Shown here piece after piece: positions 36,788-45,606 of a DNA stretch of 64,000 bases (position 1 is its first letter; the number at the start of each line of letters is the position of its first letter). The notes under the pieces are model-generated. The model ran no database searches. It was not told the origin of the DNA and saw only the letters and a program-made list of their open reading frames with translations. This DNA comes from Litchfieldia alkalitelluris (GTDB lineage: Bacteria; Bacillota; Bacilli; Bacillales; Bacillaceae_L), in NCBI RefSeq assembly GCF_002019645.1, contig NZ_KV917374.1, positions 5,292,369 to 5,356,368 of the forward strand. The letters are read 5' to 3'. Made by a program: the position numbers and the translations under genes.

Positions 36788-38161
36788 TTATTTTGCTTCT
36801 TCCTTCCATCCTAGTAAAAGAGTGGCAACAAAAGCACCTACTACCGCTATCAAAAACCCAATACCATAATTTATTGGATCCTGTGCGATCGCAAACATCG
36901 GAATCCCTGTTAAGCCAATTCCATTAGCCATTACTTGAGTGAACACAACATAAGCTCCTCCTAATCCTCCTCCAATTGCTGCAGCAATAAATGGACGACG
37001 GTACTTTAAGTTGACACCAAATATAGCTGGTTCAGTAATTCCAAGGAAGGCAGAAACTGCTGCTGGAATGGCAATTTCTTTTGTTTTCTTGTTTTTTGTT
37101 CGGAAAAAGACAGCAAGAGTCGCTCCACCTTGTGCAACGTTTGCCATAGCCCAAATCGGTAGCAAGTAGTTTCCACCAATTTTCGCCAACAACTCTGCTT
37201 CAATTGCATGGAAACTATGATGAACACCTGTTAACACGATTGTTGAGTAGAGTCCACCAAAAATTAAACCTGCGATTGGACCTGCAGTTCCATAGATCAC
37301 GTCTAATGTCCAAGTAATACCATTTCCAAGTACACGCCCTAATGGACCAACAACTAATAAAGCAATAAATCCTGTAAGAATTACCGTTAAGAAAGGTGTT
37401 AAAAGTAAGTCAACGACATTCGGAATAATCTTACGTAAGCCTTTTTCAAGCTTTGACATAATATAAACTGTTAATAAGACAGGGATAACTGTTCCTTGAT
37501 ATCCGAGCATCTCAACTCCAACACCAAAAAAGTCTAGAGTCTCAGGCGCTGCGTTCGAAAGACCCCATGGATTCAGCAAAGCCGGATGGGTCATTATTCC
37601 ACCAATAACAGCACCTAAATATCCATTCGCGCCAAATTCTTTGGCTGCACTAAATCCTAATAAAATTGGTAAAATGATAAATGCTGCAGATGAGAACATA
37701 TCTAGCATTACATATAAGGCACTTTGAGGATCTACCCAATTGTACGTTTTCATCATTCCAAGTAATCCCATTAACATACCAGCAGCAACAATAGCCGGGA
37801 TAATCGGAACAAAGATATTTGAGAGTGTTCGAGCAAATCGAGCAAATGGATTCATCTTATTCTTTGCAGCGTCACTATGTGACATGCTTTTTGGTTCGTT
37901 ATCTTCTGAATTTGCACCTACAAGCGGACCGAAAGTTTCAAACACTTTATTTACAGATCCTGTACCAAAGATTATTTGAAACTGCCCTGAGCTTGAGAAT
38001 GCGCCCTTTACCCCATCCAATTCCTCAATAGCTTCTTTATCAATTTGAGTTTCGTCATCAATGACTAAACGAAGGCGGGTCGCGCAATGCGTCGCACTAA
38101 TGACATTATTTTTTCCACCTAAAAGAGGGACAAGTTGTTCTGCTACTTCACGATGATTCAT
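36788..38161 (-). CDS. scrA: PTS sucrose transporter, EIIBC subunit
   Basis: The 457-residue protein has an N-terminal EIIB domain with phospho-cysteine in SATHCATRLR (about C26) and a C-terminal EIIC domain with about ten membrane segments (ITEPAIFGVNLKYRRPF motif). EIIA is absent, so a glucose-type EIIA encoded elsewhere must supply the phosphate. It imports sucrose as sucrose 6-phosphate. The ATG at 38161 has AGGAGG 8 bases upstream; the ATG two codons earlier is too close to it. A RAT/terminator leader lies upstream. Confidence 0.93.
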   Translation of the reverse strand: MNHREVAEQLVPLLGGKNNVISATHCATRLRLVIDDETQIDKEAIEELDGVKGAFSSSGQFQIIFGTGSVNKVFETFGPLVGANSEDNEPKSMSHSDAAKNKMNPFARFARTLSNIFVPIIPAIVAAGMLMGLLGMMKTYNWVDPQSALYVMLDMFSSAAFIILPILLGFSAAKEFGANGYLGAVIGGIMTHPALLNPWGLSNAAPETLDFFGVGVEMLGYQGTVIPVLLTVYIMSKLEKGLRKIIPNVVDLLLTPFLTVILTGFIALLVVGPLGRVLGNGITWTLDVIYGTAGPIAGLIFGGLYSTIVLTGVHHSFHAIEAELLAKIGGNYLLPIWAMANVAQGGATLAVFFRTKNKKTKEIAIPAAVSAFLGITEPAIFGVNLKYRRPFIAAAIGGGLGGAYVVFTQVMANGIGLTGIPMFAIAQDPINYGIGFLIAVVGAFVATLLLGWKEEAK

Positions 38162-38192
38162 TTTCATTTCCTCCTAAACATGTTTTTAAACA

Positions 38193-38300
38193 CAAAAAAG
38201 ACCTAAAAGATATAAGGAAGTAAACATAAGTAGTCCGAAGAAACGATACCTATGTCGCCTTATAAATTTTAGGTCTTGCCTGCATGATCAGTCACAATCC
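38193..38300 (-). promoter_or_regulatory. RAT antiterminator site overlapping a terminator (scrA leader)
   Basis: At 38267-38300 (minus) the sequence GGATTGTGACTG, ATCAT, GCAGGCAAGACC matches the RAT consensus bound by BglG-family antiterminators, closest to the SacT/SacY type. Its 3' end AAGACCTAAAA is also the left arm of a terminator whose right arm TTTTAGGTCTTTTTT lies at 38193-38208. Binding of SacT to RAT would block the terminator and let scrABK be read when sucrose is present. Confidence 0.92.
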
Positions 38301-38326
38301 TACAATATGAAATTCAACTTATCCCC

Positions 38327-38355
38327 ATGATACTGCAAGAAAACGTTTGCGTCAA
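38327..38355 (-). promoter_or_regulatory. Sigma-A promoter with embedded cre site
   Basis: TTGACG (38350-38355) and TATCAT (38327-38332) are 17 bases apart on the minus strand. The spacer contains CGCAAACGTTTTCT (38338-38351), a strong CcpA cre match. CcpA bound here would block polymerase, giving carbon catabolite repression on top of antitermination. Confidence 0.82.
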
Positions 38356-38374
38356 CAAGAATACTTTTACCTAA

Positions 38375-39205
38375 TTATTCATTATTTATCAATCTCTGGA
38401 TATGCAAAGCAATGTAAGCAACCTCTGAATCAGGAAGCTTCACACTATATTCTTTCTCCAAGGAATTTGTTGCTAACTCAGAACATTCGAATGCTTTTGG
38501 ATACTTTGTTTTGATCACTTCCACCATACTATCATCAATCGGATCTGAATGTCCTTCTTCCTCCATTCGTTTTAACGCAAACCGTAAATGTGTAATAATC
38601 CTTTGGTAATTAATACTAGACTCCTCAATTTCAATATCCAAATAAGCTTCAATTTTCCTCACAAAATCATGAAGAATTGTTGCTTGCTTTAAGGATTCAC
38701 TCATTGCTGGCGAATCAAGCTTTGCCGTATGAATATGAAGAGCGATATGAGCAACTTCATCGATTGGAATATCAATATTTAACTCTTTCTTGATTTCTTC
38801 CTTTGCCCAAATGCCAATTTCAAACTCTTTTTGATAGAGCAATTTAATTTCATTTACTAATTTATTGTGAATAGTTAACCCCTGCTCGATTCTTTGTAAA
38901 GCAAAGGACAAATGATCTGTTAAAGCTATATGAATATGGTCATGTAAAGGAGCTTGTAAATAACCTTCCGCATAACTAATAATTCTTTCAGCTAGCTCTA
39001 TATGTTGTTCAGGCAACGCCATTAGTAGCTGCTGGAATTTTTCTGAAGATTGATCATGTAAAATAAAGATTTTTTCAATTTTATCTTTAGGTATGATATC
39101 ATTTCTTTTCTTTTGAAAGGCGATTCCAGGACCCATGACAATTTTCTCTTGGTATCCATCAATTGCCACCACAGCATTGTTATTTAAAATTTTAAAGATA
39201 CGCAT
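38375..39205 (-). CDS. sacT: BglG-family transcription antiterminator SacT
   Basis: The 276-residue protein has an RNA-binding CAT domain (1-55, MRIFKILNNNAVVAI and EKIVMGPGIAFQKK) and two PRD domains with His residues at IHIALTDHLSF, IALHIHTAKL, and YIALHIQRL. PRD phosphorylation by EII/HPr sets its activity. The ATG at 39205 has GGAGG upstream and matches family starts; a longer frame to 39277 runs into a repeat. It should act on the RAT site in front of scrA, 75 bases downstream of its stop. Confidence 0.93.
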   Translation of the reverse strand: MRIFKILNNNAVVAIDGYQEKIVMGPGIAFQKKRNDIIPKDKIEKIFILHDQSSEKFQQLLMALPEQHIELAERIISYAEGYLQAPLHDHIHIALTDHLSFALQRIEQGLTIHNKLVNEIKLLYQKEFEIGIWAKEEIKKELNIDIPIDEVAHIALHIHTAKLDSPAMSESLKQATILHDFVRKIEAYLDIEIEESSINYQRIITHLRFALKRMEEEGHSDPIDDSMVEVIKTKYPKAFECSELATNSLEKEYSVKLPDSEVAYIALHIQRLINNE

Positions 39206-39229
39206 AACTACTATCCTCCGATTATGAGA

Positions 39230-39345
39230 AAAGCTCTGTGACGCCCGCTTTTCAGCAACAGGCATAAGACGAGACACTTCCGAAGTGTTTGCTTATGACC
39301 CCGAAATGGCGCATGGAGCTAGACACTAAAACTAGGTTTAAATCT
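39230..39345 (-). repeat. Dispersed structured repeat B, copy 4 (diverged)
   Basis: The TGTCTAGCTCCA edge and CATAAG/CTTATG stem are kept. The tip is replaced by a different hairpin, ACACTTC/GAAGTGT, and the base stem is eroded. It abuts the sacT promoter region. Confidence 0.7.
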
Positions 39346-39468
39346 TTAACTTTTTAAAGCAAAGGAATCGGTTATTCTTCCCCTATTAGGGCTTTACCCC
39401 AATGAAAATCCCTAAGTATTTATATATTCTACCATCTTTTTCTGCTAATACAATGATGTACAATTTCC

Positions 39469-39630
39469 TTAGAAAAGCGCTCGGCCCCTTCGACCAGCGA
39501 AGGACTTAAGATATGCAGTAAACTCGGTTTTTCCCTTGTTTAAGATAAACCTGGCAAAACTCGTTCCTTTTTTGTTATCAGACCATTTGTAATCTATGCC
39601 ATGTACATCTTTATAATACAAACGGTACAT
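39469..39630 (-). CDS. Small hypothetical ORF, 53 residues
   Basis: A minus-strand frame from ATG 39630 to TAA encodes a basic, aromatic-rich peptide beginning MYRLYYKDVHGIDYKWSD. GGAGG lies very close to the ATG, so translation there is doubtful. The frame is open further upstream, so this could be the end of a decayed gene. No family was recognised. Confidence 0.35.
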   Translation of the reverse strand: MYRLYYKDVHGIDYKWSDNKKGTSFARFILNKGKTEFTAYLKSFAGRRGRALF

Positions 39631-39740
39631 TCCCTCCAAAGTTCTTATACGAAAACATAGTTGGAGTGATAGGATCCTACAACCAAAGGTATGTAAACCA
39701 GCTATTTCTCTAGGAGGTAACTTTGCTATTTTTTTAATTG

Positions 39741-39970
39741 GCTGTGTCCTATTATGTTGATTTCACTTTGGTAGAATTTAAACGGAAAAATTCCACTTAA
39801 TTCGGGAAATATTAACATTTCCTCAAAAATAACGGGAGTTTTTCCACCTATATGAACCTAATCTTTAGTATTAGTCATATGTTAGTGAAGTTAACAGGAA
39901 TTTCTCCCCTTATATCTGCTTTTAAGCCCCCACTAGATACATTAACGGGAATTTCTCCGCCTACGATGAC
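39741..39970. repeat. Dispersed repeat D, copy 2
   Basis: Same layout as copy 1 with four GGAA/TTCC dyads, including AACGGAAAAATTCCACTTA, and TTAACGGGAATTTCTCCGCC at the end. It fills most of the gene-free part of 39646-40072. Confidence 0.8.
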
Positions 39971-40072
39971 AAAGATGTATAACAAATTTTGTACTTTCCT
40001 ATCTTATAAAAAATTAAAAGAATGGCTTTCTCACTCCGGTCTCGAAGCAATAAACCATTCCTAACGCTTTAG

Positions 40073-40633
40073 TTATTCTTTTAAAAACCTCTTCTTCACC
40101 GGTTCGTACTCAAATAATTTACCTTCGTATATTTGATGAAATCTTTGATTGCTACGGAAATCATCAGGAGTCACAAGCGCCGGAAGTTTGTCCCATAGTC
40201 GAATTCCTGACCGATGCAATATTTCGGCAACGAATTGTGAGCAGAAATACGAATTGCTAAATTCAACGGGTTCATTTAATGAAACGCCTACTACACCTAA
40301 TAGGTTATATAAAAATTTACGTTGATTCTTCTTGAAAACATTTAATACACGTTTCATTTTTTCTACATCTCTATCGGTTACTTCTAATTTATAAATGACA
40401 CATGTTGTTTCTGGGTATTTACTATATGTCCCCTCAAAAATATCCTCCTTCACAAAGCCACCGTTGATGGGATTGCTGGGATTTTTCCGGCCAAAACTGT
40501 ATAACTCTTGTAAGTCTGGGTCGAAGGATATGGAGGCATGATTATAAGGAGCCTTTGTATATTTCTTAATCGATTTTGTAAACAAGGTTCCTGTATCAGT
40601 AAGCATGATATATACACTTTGGTTCAACACCAT
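40073..40633 (-). CDS. Papain-like (YiiX/NlpC-P60 type) hydrolase
   Basis: The 186-residue protein has the circularly permuted papain-like fold signature. A catalytic His lies early in APYNHASISFD and a catalytic Cys late in SYFCSQFVAEIL. The family includes amidases and lipid or peptide hydrolases (YiiX, YebB). The ATG at 40633 has GAGGGA upstream and is chosen over two upstream starts that lack one. No signal peptide is seen, so it is cytoplasmic. It is divergent from the CdsA-like gene with a 93-bp gap, which suggests shared control and perhaps a lipid-linked job. Confidence 0.75.
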   Translation of the reverse strand: MVLNQSVYIMLTDTGTLFTKSIKKYTKAPYNHASISFDPDLQELYSFGRKNPSNPINGGFVKEDIFEGTYSKYPETTCVIYKLEVTDRDVEKMKRVLNVFKKNQRKFLYNLLGVVGVSLNEPVEFSNSYFCSQFVAEILHRSGIRLWDKLPALVTPDDFRSNQRFHQIYEGKLFEYEPVKKRFLKE

Positions 40634-40726
40634 CTGTATTCCCTCTTTTAAAAATGACATTTTTATCCTATATTTATTATACATGACTACTTCTCTAAAA
40701 ATATAGATTAAAAAGGTGGTAAAAGA

Positions 40727-41644
40727 TTGAATAGTGCACTTTGGACACAGCTTGTAATTTTTCTCGGTTTACTTGTTGTCAGTATTTTATTTAGTATCAT
40801 AAAAAAAAGCCAGCCTAATAAAGACTTTTCTTCACTATCATTACGTGTAAAGACATGGTGGGGAATGTTTGTGATTTTTGTTTTTGCGACGCTTTTTAAT
40901 CCTCTCGTTTCATTAATATCTTTAATGGTGCTTTGTTTTTTTGCTCTTAAAGAGTATTTTTCTATGATGAAAACGAGAAAAGTTGATCGAAGGGCATTTT
41001 TGTGGGCGTACCTATCAATCCCTGTCCAATTTTACTGGATTTACATCGAATGGTATGGAATGTTTATTGTCTTTATTCCGATTTATGTTTTTTTATTCTT
41101 ACCATTACCACGTATTCTTGGGAGAAAAGGGACAGTTGGATTTTTAAGATCCGTAAGCTCCACTCAATGGGGATTAATGCTCATGGTCTTTGGTTTAAGC
41201 CATCTAGCATTCTTCCAATTCGCCTCACCAGAATATGGTGCAAATCTCGTATTGTTCTTAGTTTTACTCACACAGCTAAATGATGTTATTCACTTTTTAA
41301 TTTCTCTTTATTTTGGAAAGAGAAAAGTAGTTCCAACCGCGAATCCCAATATCTCGTGGGAGGGATTCGTGGGTGCAACCATTGTTACAACCACAGTTGC
41401 GTACTTTATATATCCCTACTTAACACCATTTGATGTCACTTTTGGAGTAATTTCAGGCTTACTAATAGCCTTTGGCGGATTCTTTGGAGCACTTACGATA
41501 TCTGTCTTAAAACGTGATTTACTAATCGGGGATGATGAAAAAGCGACAACACTCAAAGAAAGCTACCTTAGTCGTGTAGATAGCCTAACCTACACGGCAC
41601 CAATCTTTTTTCACGTCATCCGCTACTTCTATGACTTTATGTGA
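40727..41644 (+). CDS. CdsA-like phosphatidate cytidylyltransferase family protein
   Basis: The 305-residue protein has eight or so membrane helices and the CdsA C-terminal region in altered form: SVLKRDLLIGDD, then SYLSRVDSLTY. Canonical CdsA has KRxxxxKDxG and HGGxxDR; here Lys-Asp-Gly and His-Gly-Gly are replaced. This matches the YnbB-type branch, so it is likely a paralogue with a distinct role rather than the housekeeping CDP-diacylglycerol synthase. Start is TTG 40727 with AAGGTGGT upstream. Confidence 0.82.
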   Translation: MNSALWTQLVIFLGLLVVSILFSIIKKSQPNKDFSSLSLRVKTWWGMFVIFVFATLFNPLVSLISLMVLCFFALKEYFSMMKTRKVDRRAFLWAYLSIPVQFYWIYIEWYGMFIVFIPIYVFLFLPLPRILGRKGTVGFLRSVSSTQWGLMLMVFGLSHLAFFQFASPEYGANLVLFLVLLTQLNDVIHFLISLYFGKRKVVPTANPNISWEGFVGATIVTTTVAYFIYPYLTPFDVTFGVISGLLIAFGGFFGALTISVLKRDLLIGDDEKATTLKESYLSRVDSLTYTAPIFFHVIRYFYDFM

Positions 41645-41764
41645 GGAAGCAGGGGGACGGTTCTCATGCTTCCTTTAAATAGCATTTTGATGAACCTTCC
41701 CCTATCTTTTTTCTTGCTGCCCTATTGGTTAACATAATAGTGTAAGTTACCATAACCAAAGTAA

Positions 41765-41786
41765 AGTGGTATAGACCACTATACCA
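41765..41786 (+). promoter_or_regulatory. NagR (dre-type) operator of nagA
   Basis: AGTGGTATAGACCACT is a perfect 16-bp match to the symmetric DasR/NagR operator. It overlaps a second palindrome TGGTATAG-ACCA-CTATACCA. It lies 46 bases before the nagA start. NagR, encoded two genes on, should bind here and release with GlcN-6-P or GlcNAc-6-P. Confidence 0.9.
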
Positions 41787-41831
41787 TAATTTGCTATACT
41801 CAAAAAAAAGGGTTATTGGAGGAATGAATTC

Positions 41832-43019
41832 ATGGCCGGGCACGAACCTTTTATCTTAAAAAACATTACCGTATTTGCTGAAAATCAAACATATAAAGAG
41901 GGCTTTATTAAAGTGGCAGATGGGAAGATTTCAAAAGTAGGATCAATCTCTGAGCTTACTAACGATGATGAATTAAACGCAGAAGTATTCATAGGATCTG
42001 AAAATCAATTTCTCATCCCTGGGATGATTGATCTGCATATCCACGGGGCTGCTGGTGCAGATACAATGGATGCTAACACGCAAGCACTCGAAACAATGGC
42101 AAAATCCTTGCCAAAAGAAGGAACCACTAGTTTCTTAGCTACTACGATAACACAATCTCAACCAGCCATCGAAAGTGCATTGGCGAATGCAGGACAATTC
42201 ATAACCGGTGAGCAGAAAAGCGGTCAAGCAGAAGTGCTCGGTGTCCATCTCGAAGGTCCATTTATCTCACCCAAAAGGGCTGGTGCACAACCTTTAGAAC
42301 ATATCACAGATCCTGATGTAACCATATTTAAGAAATGGCAAAAGTTAGCTATGGGAACCATCAAGCTTGTCACTACGGCTCCAGAACAGAGCAATGGGCT
42401 TAATTTTGTTCAGCTATTAAAAGAAAACGGTATAGTTGCTTCCATTGGTCACTCTGATGCAACCTATGAAATTGTGAATAAAGCAATCAGTGCTGGTGCC
42501 TCTCACATAACCCATCTTTATAATGGAATGAGGGGATTACATCATCGAGAACCTGGGGTCGCCGGTGCAGCATTATTAAAAGATGAGCTTTGTGTTGAGA
42601 TTATCAGTGATGGAATCCATATACGTCCAGAAATGATTCTTCTTACATATAAACAAAAACCAAAAGATAAAATCATTTTGATAACGGACAGTATTCGTGC
42701 AAAAGGATTAAAACCAGGAACCTATGATTTGGGAGGACAAAGTGTTGTAGTCTCTCACGATCGGGCTATCCTACAAGACGGGACACTTGCAGGAAGTATT
42801 TTAAAAATGAATGATGCTTTAAAGAACTTTCAAAGTTACACCCAATGTACGATTGAAGAACTTATCCAATTCTCGTCGGCGAACCCTGCAAAACAGTTGG
42901 GGATTTTTGAGCGTAAGGGCAGTATTGCCGTTGGGAAAGATGCGGACCTTGTCTTACTAAACGAAGACTTCGAAGTAGTGATGACGTTTTGTCGAGGACA
43001 ACTAGCATTCAAAAACTAG
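41832..43019 (+). CDS. nagA: N-acetylglucosamine-6-phosphate deacetylase
   Basis: The 395-residue amidohydrolase has metal and substrate motifs IDLHIHGAAGADTMD, LGVHLEGPFISP, SIGHSDATYE, HLYNGMRGLHHREPG and the catalytic Asp in ITDSIRAKG. It converts GlcNAc-6-phosphate to glucosamine 6-phosphate and acetate, in amino sugar use and cell-wall recycling. GGAGG is well placed. nagR follows 31 bases later. The usual next gene, nagB, is absent. Confidence 0.94.
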   Translation: MAGHEPFILKNITVFAENQTYKEGFIKVADGKISKVGSISELTNDDELNAEVFIGSENQFLIPGMIDLHIHGAAGADTMDANTQALETMAKSLPKEGTTSFLATTITQSQPAIESALANAGQFITGEQKSGQAEVLGVHLEGPFISPKRAGAQPLEHITDPDVTIFKKWQKLAMGTIKLVTTAPEQSNGLNFVQLLKENGIVASIGHSDATYEIVNKAISAGASHITHLYNGMRGLHHREPGVAGAALLKDELCVEIISDGIHIRPEMILLTYKQKPKDKIILITDSIRAKGLKPGTYDLGGQSVVVSHDRAILQDGTLAGSILKMNDALKNFQSYTQCTIEELIQFSSANPAKQLGIFERKGSIAVGKDADLVLLNEDFEVVMTFCRGQLAFKN

Positions 43020-43050
43020 TTAACATTTGCAATAAAAAAGGAGCTTATAC

Positions 43051-43782
43051 ATGATTGACAAATCCTCCCCGATTCCTATTTATTATCAAATTGAAGAGCA
43101 GATAAAAGCCCTCATCGAATCTGGCAAGCTTAAATCTGGTGATTGTTTACCTTCGGAAAGGGAGTATGCAGAAAAATTCAAAGTGAGTCGGATGACCGTA
43201 AGGCAAGCCATTAATAACCTAGTAAATGATGGATTTTTATATAGAGAAAAAGGGAAAGGCACTTTTGTAGCCCAGAAAAAATTCGAACAAGTCCTACATG
43301 GTTTAACTAGTTTTACAGAGGATATGAAGGCTAGAGGCTTGACCCCTGGCAACCGAATATTTAGCTTTGAACTACTCTTTGCAAATGAACTGATCGCAAA
43401 ACAACTCGATATGACTGTTCGTGATCCAGTTTATCAAATTGAACGAATCCGTTTAGCAGATAACGAGCCTATTGCGCTCGAAACGTCCTTTATATCTGCC
43501 AATCTCATAAAAGACCTCACTAAAGAGGCTATGCACCAATCCTTATACAACTATATCGAAGAAGAATTAAATCTTAGAATTGATTACTCAACTCAAGAGA
43601 TTGAAGCTGCTCCTGCGGGAGATAAGGAAGCTGAGGCTTTGGGCATTAAGAAAGGCACACCTATTCTTAAAATCCTCCGAAAAAGCTACCTAGAAGACGG
43701 GAAACCCTTTGAGATGGTTAAATCCGCCTACCTTGCTGATCGTTATAAATTCATCGCAACCATGAAACGTTCAACTAAGTGA
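43051..43782 (+). CDS. nagR: GntR/HutC-family regulator NagR (YvoA)
   Basis: The 243-residue protein has an N-terminal winged helix (LPSEREYAEKFKVSRMTVRQAI) and a C-terminal UTRA effector domain (about 90-235). It represses GlcNAc-use genes and responds to GlcN-6-P or GlcNAc-6-P. AAAGGAG precedes the ATG. The operator upstream of nagA makes this operon autoregulated. Confidence 0.92.
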   Translation: MIDKSSPIPIYYQIEEQIKALIESGKLKSGDCLPSEREYAEKFKVSRMTVRQAINNLVNDGFLYREKGKGTFVAQKKFEQVLHGLTSFTEDMKARGLTPGNRIFSFELLFANELIAKQLDMTVRDPVYQIERIRLADNEPIALETSFISANLIKDLTKEAMHQSLYNYIEEELNLRIDYSTQEIEAAPAGDKEAEALGIKKGTPILKILRKSYLEDGKPFEMVKSAYLADRYKFIATMKRSTK

Positions 43783-43796
43783 TCATTATAGAATCA

Positions 43797-43832
43797 AGGG
43801 GCCTTGTGCAACTTAAGATACACAAGGCCCCT
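43797..43832 (+). terminator. Terminator of nagA-nagR
   Basis: A 12-bp perfect stem AGGGGCCTTGTG pairs with its complement around an AACTTAAGATA loop. The T run afterwards is weak. Confidence 0.75.
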
Positions 43833-43840
43833 ACTTATAT

Positions 43841-43932
43841 TTAGTTCACCTTATTTTCATACAAGCCTTCGCTCTTGCAAACTAATTTAAGCGCAGCTTC
43901 ATCGACGACAAAGTGAAGTTCTTCAAACATTC
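43841..43932 (-). pseudogene. C-terminal remnant of an unidentified gene downstream of nagZ
   Basis: A minus-strand frame ending at TAA 43841 encodes FEELHFVVDEAALKLVC followed by a short acidic tail. This is amphipathic and gene-like, but it has no start codon or ribosome-binding site. It lies just downstream of nagZ in the same direction, so it may be what is left of an operon partner. Confidence 0.35.
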
Positions 43933-43998
43933 AGAAATGATGACTAATCCCCAGTAGTAGTTGTAGACATTTTCATCCACACCCTTAAAATTAAAATC

Positions 43999-45606
43999 CT
44001 AATTGATTGTAATTGGTAATTGGCCTTTTATCTCTTCTAACCCATAAATCGCTTTTGCTGCCATCCGTAATGCAGGAGTTGTAAACTCATATGTAGCGAT
44101 ATATACATCAATTTGTTTTGGTAGATAGGATAAATCATATGGACTTCTCATCGCAATTACGACAATATTTTTCCCTAAGCTGACTAATTCTTTAATAAAA
44201 CGAATGTGATCCTTTGAATTTGAAGCAGTTAGGGTTCCAATAATAATTGTCTCATATTGCTTCGCTTTTTCAATCATAGATTTGTTCATCTCTTCTGAAA
44301 ACTGATTTGGGACCAATTCAATATCGGCAGTGGGATGAACTTCTTGAATAACTGCCCCTAAAGCATTGCTGGAATATCGTTTGTCTTCCACTTCCGTTAA
44401 ATAGGAGTTATTCGTATAGATAACGAGTACTTTATGATTAACATGAGTCGATAATGGAAGAACATTATTATTATTCACCAATGTAATACCATGTCTAAAG
44501 GCGTCTTCAGCCTTTACCCGGTGTTCTTCACACCCAACAACGTCTGGAACTGTTACATGATCTACACTTTCAACAATCTCATTCCAAGATAAATAGCGAC
44601 TTTTCAATTGTCGAACACGGTCCAATGCCGCATCTATTTGTTCGACTGATAATTCATTGTTTTCAACCGCAGTCGCAATCGCTTCAATTGCATCTTTTTG
44701 AAGAGAAGGGAGATGAGAAATCATGACAAGATCAATACCTGCTTTAATCGCTTCTACTGCTCCCTGTGCTGTACCTATCGTGTCAGCAATAGCCTTCATC
44801 TCCATACAGTCAGTAGTAACTACTCCTTGAAACCCTAACTTTTCTCTTAATAACCCAGTAATGACTGATCTTGACATGGTTGCAGGTACACCTTGCTTCT
44901 TTTCAATCGCAGGAAAATAGACGTGAGCAGACATGACCGTATCTGCACCTTCTTTAATACAATCTTTAAATGGTAAAAGTTCTACCTCTTCTAATCGTTC
45001 CATCGAATGATTAATTGTCGGTAGCTCCAAATGAGAGTCAAGATTTGTGTCACCGTGTCCTGGAAAGTGTTTGAGCGATGTAATGATTCCTGCAGCTTGC
45101 ATTCCCTTCATCGCAGCCTTTCCAAATTCAGCAACTTGAAACGGATGTTCACCAAACGAGCGGACTCCTATAACTGGGTTGTTAGGATTATTATTCACAT
45201 CCACCACCGGTGCTAAATTCCAATTTATCCCTAGTGCCTTCAGTTCTTTTCCCGTGGCCAAGCCCATATCATACGCAAATTCTGGATTCCCTGTTGCTCC
45301 TAAAAGCATCGCTCCAGGAAAAACCGTTGTACCTTCACCAAGTCTTCTAACAACCCCGTTTTCTTGATCGATACAAATCAATAGTGGTTGATCATGACCA
45401 GCAAGTTTAGCTTCTAATTGCAAGCGAGTATTTAGTTTTAAAATGTCTTCAGGTGTTCCAATATTACGACCAAATAAGATAATTCCACCAACATGATAAT
45501 CTCGAATGAGTTCCACTATTTCATCTGATACATCTGCTGGATTGTTTGCTTTAAATCCACAAACCATTAACTGTCCTATTTTTTGTCTTAATGTAAGTTG
45601 TTTCAT
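43999..45606 (-). CDS. nagZ: GH3 beta-N-acetylhexosaminidase NagZ
   Basis: The 535-residue enzyme has a GH3 TIM barrel with substrate and catalytic motifs KHFPGHGDTNLDSH and VMSAHVYFPAIE, the nucleophile Asp in VVTTDCMEMKAIAD, and a C-terminal alpha/beta domain. It has no signal peptide, so it acts inside the cell, releasing GlcNAc from muropeptides or chitobiose-like sugars. Its ATG overlaps the stop of the preceding permease pseudogene (TAATG), so it was made by coupled translation in a transporter operon that has now decayed. Confidence 0.9.
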   Translation of the reverse strand: MKQLTLRQKIGQLMVCGFKANNPADVSDEIVELIRDYHVGGIILFGRNIGTPEDILKLNTRLQLEAKLAGHDQPLLICIDQENGVVRRLGEGTTVFPGAMLLGATGNPEFAYDMGLATGKELKALGINWNLAPVVDVNNNPNNPVIGVRSFGEHPFQVAEFGKAAMKGMQAAGIITSLKHFPGHGDTNLDSHLELPTINHSMERLEEVELLPFKDCIKEGADTVMSAHVYFPAIEKKQGVPATMSRSVITGLLREKLGFQGVVTTDCMEMKAIADTIGTAQGAVEAIKAGIDLVMISHLPSLQKDAIEAIATAVENNELSVEQIDAALDRVRQLKSRYLSWNEIVESVDHVTVPDVVGCEEHRVKAEDAFRHGITLVNNNNVLPLSTHVNHKVLVIYTNNSYLTEVEDKRYSSNALGAVIQEVHPTADIELVPNQFSEEMNKSMIEKAKQYETIIIGTLTASNSKDHIRFIKELVSLGKNIVVIAMRSPYDLSYLPKQIDVYIATYEFTTPALRMAAKAIYGLEEIKGQLPITIN

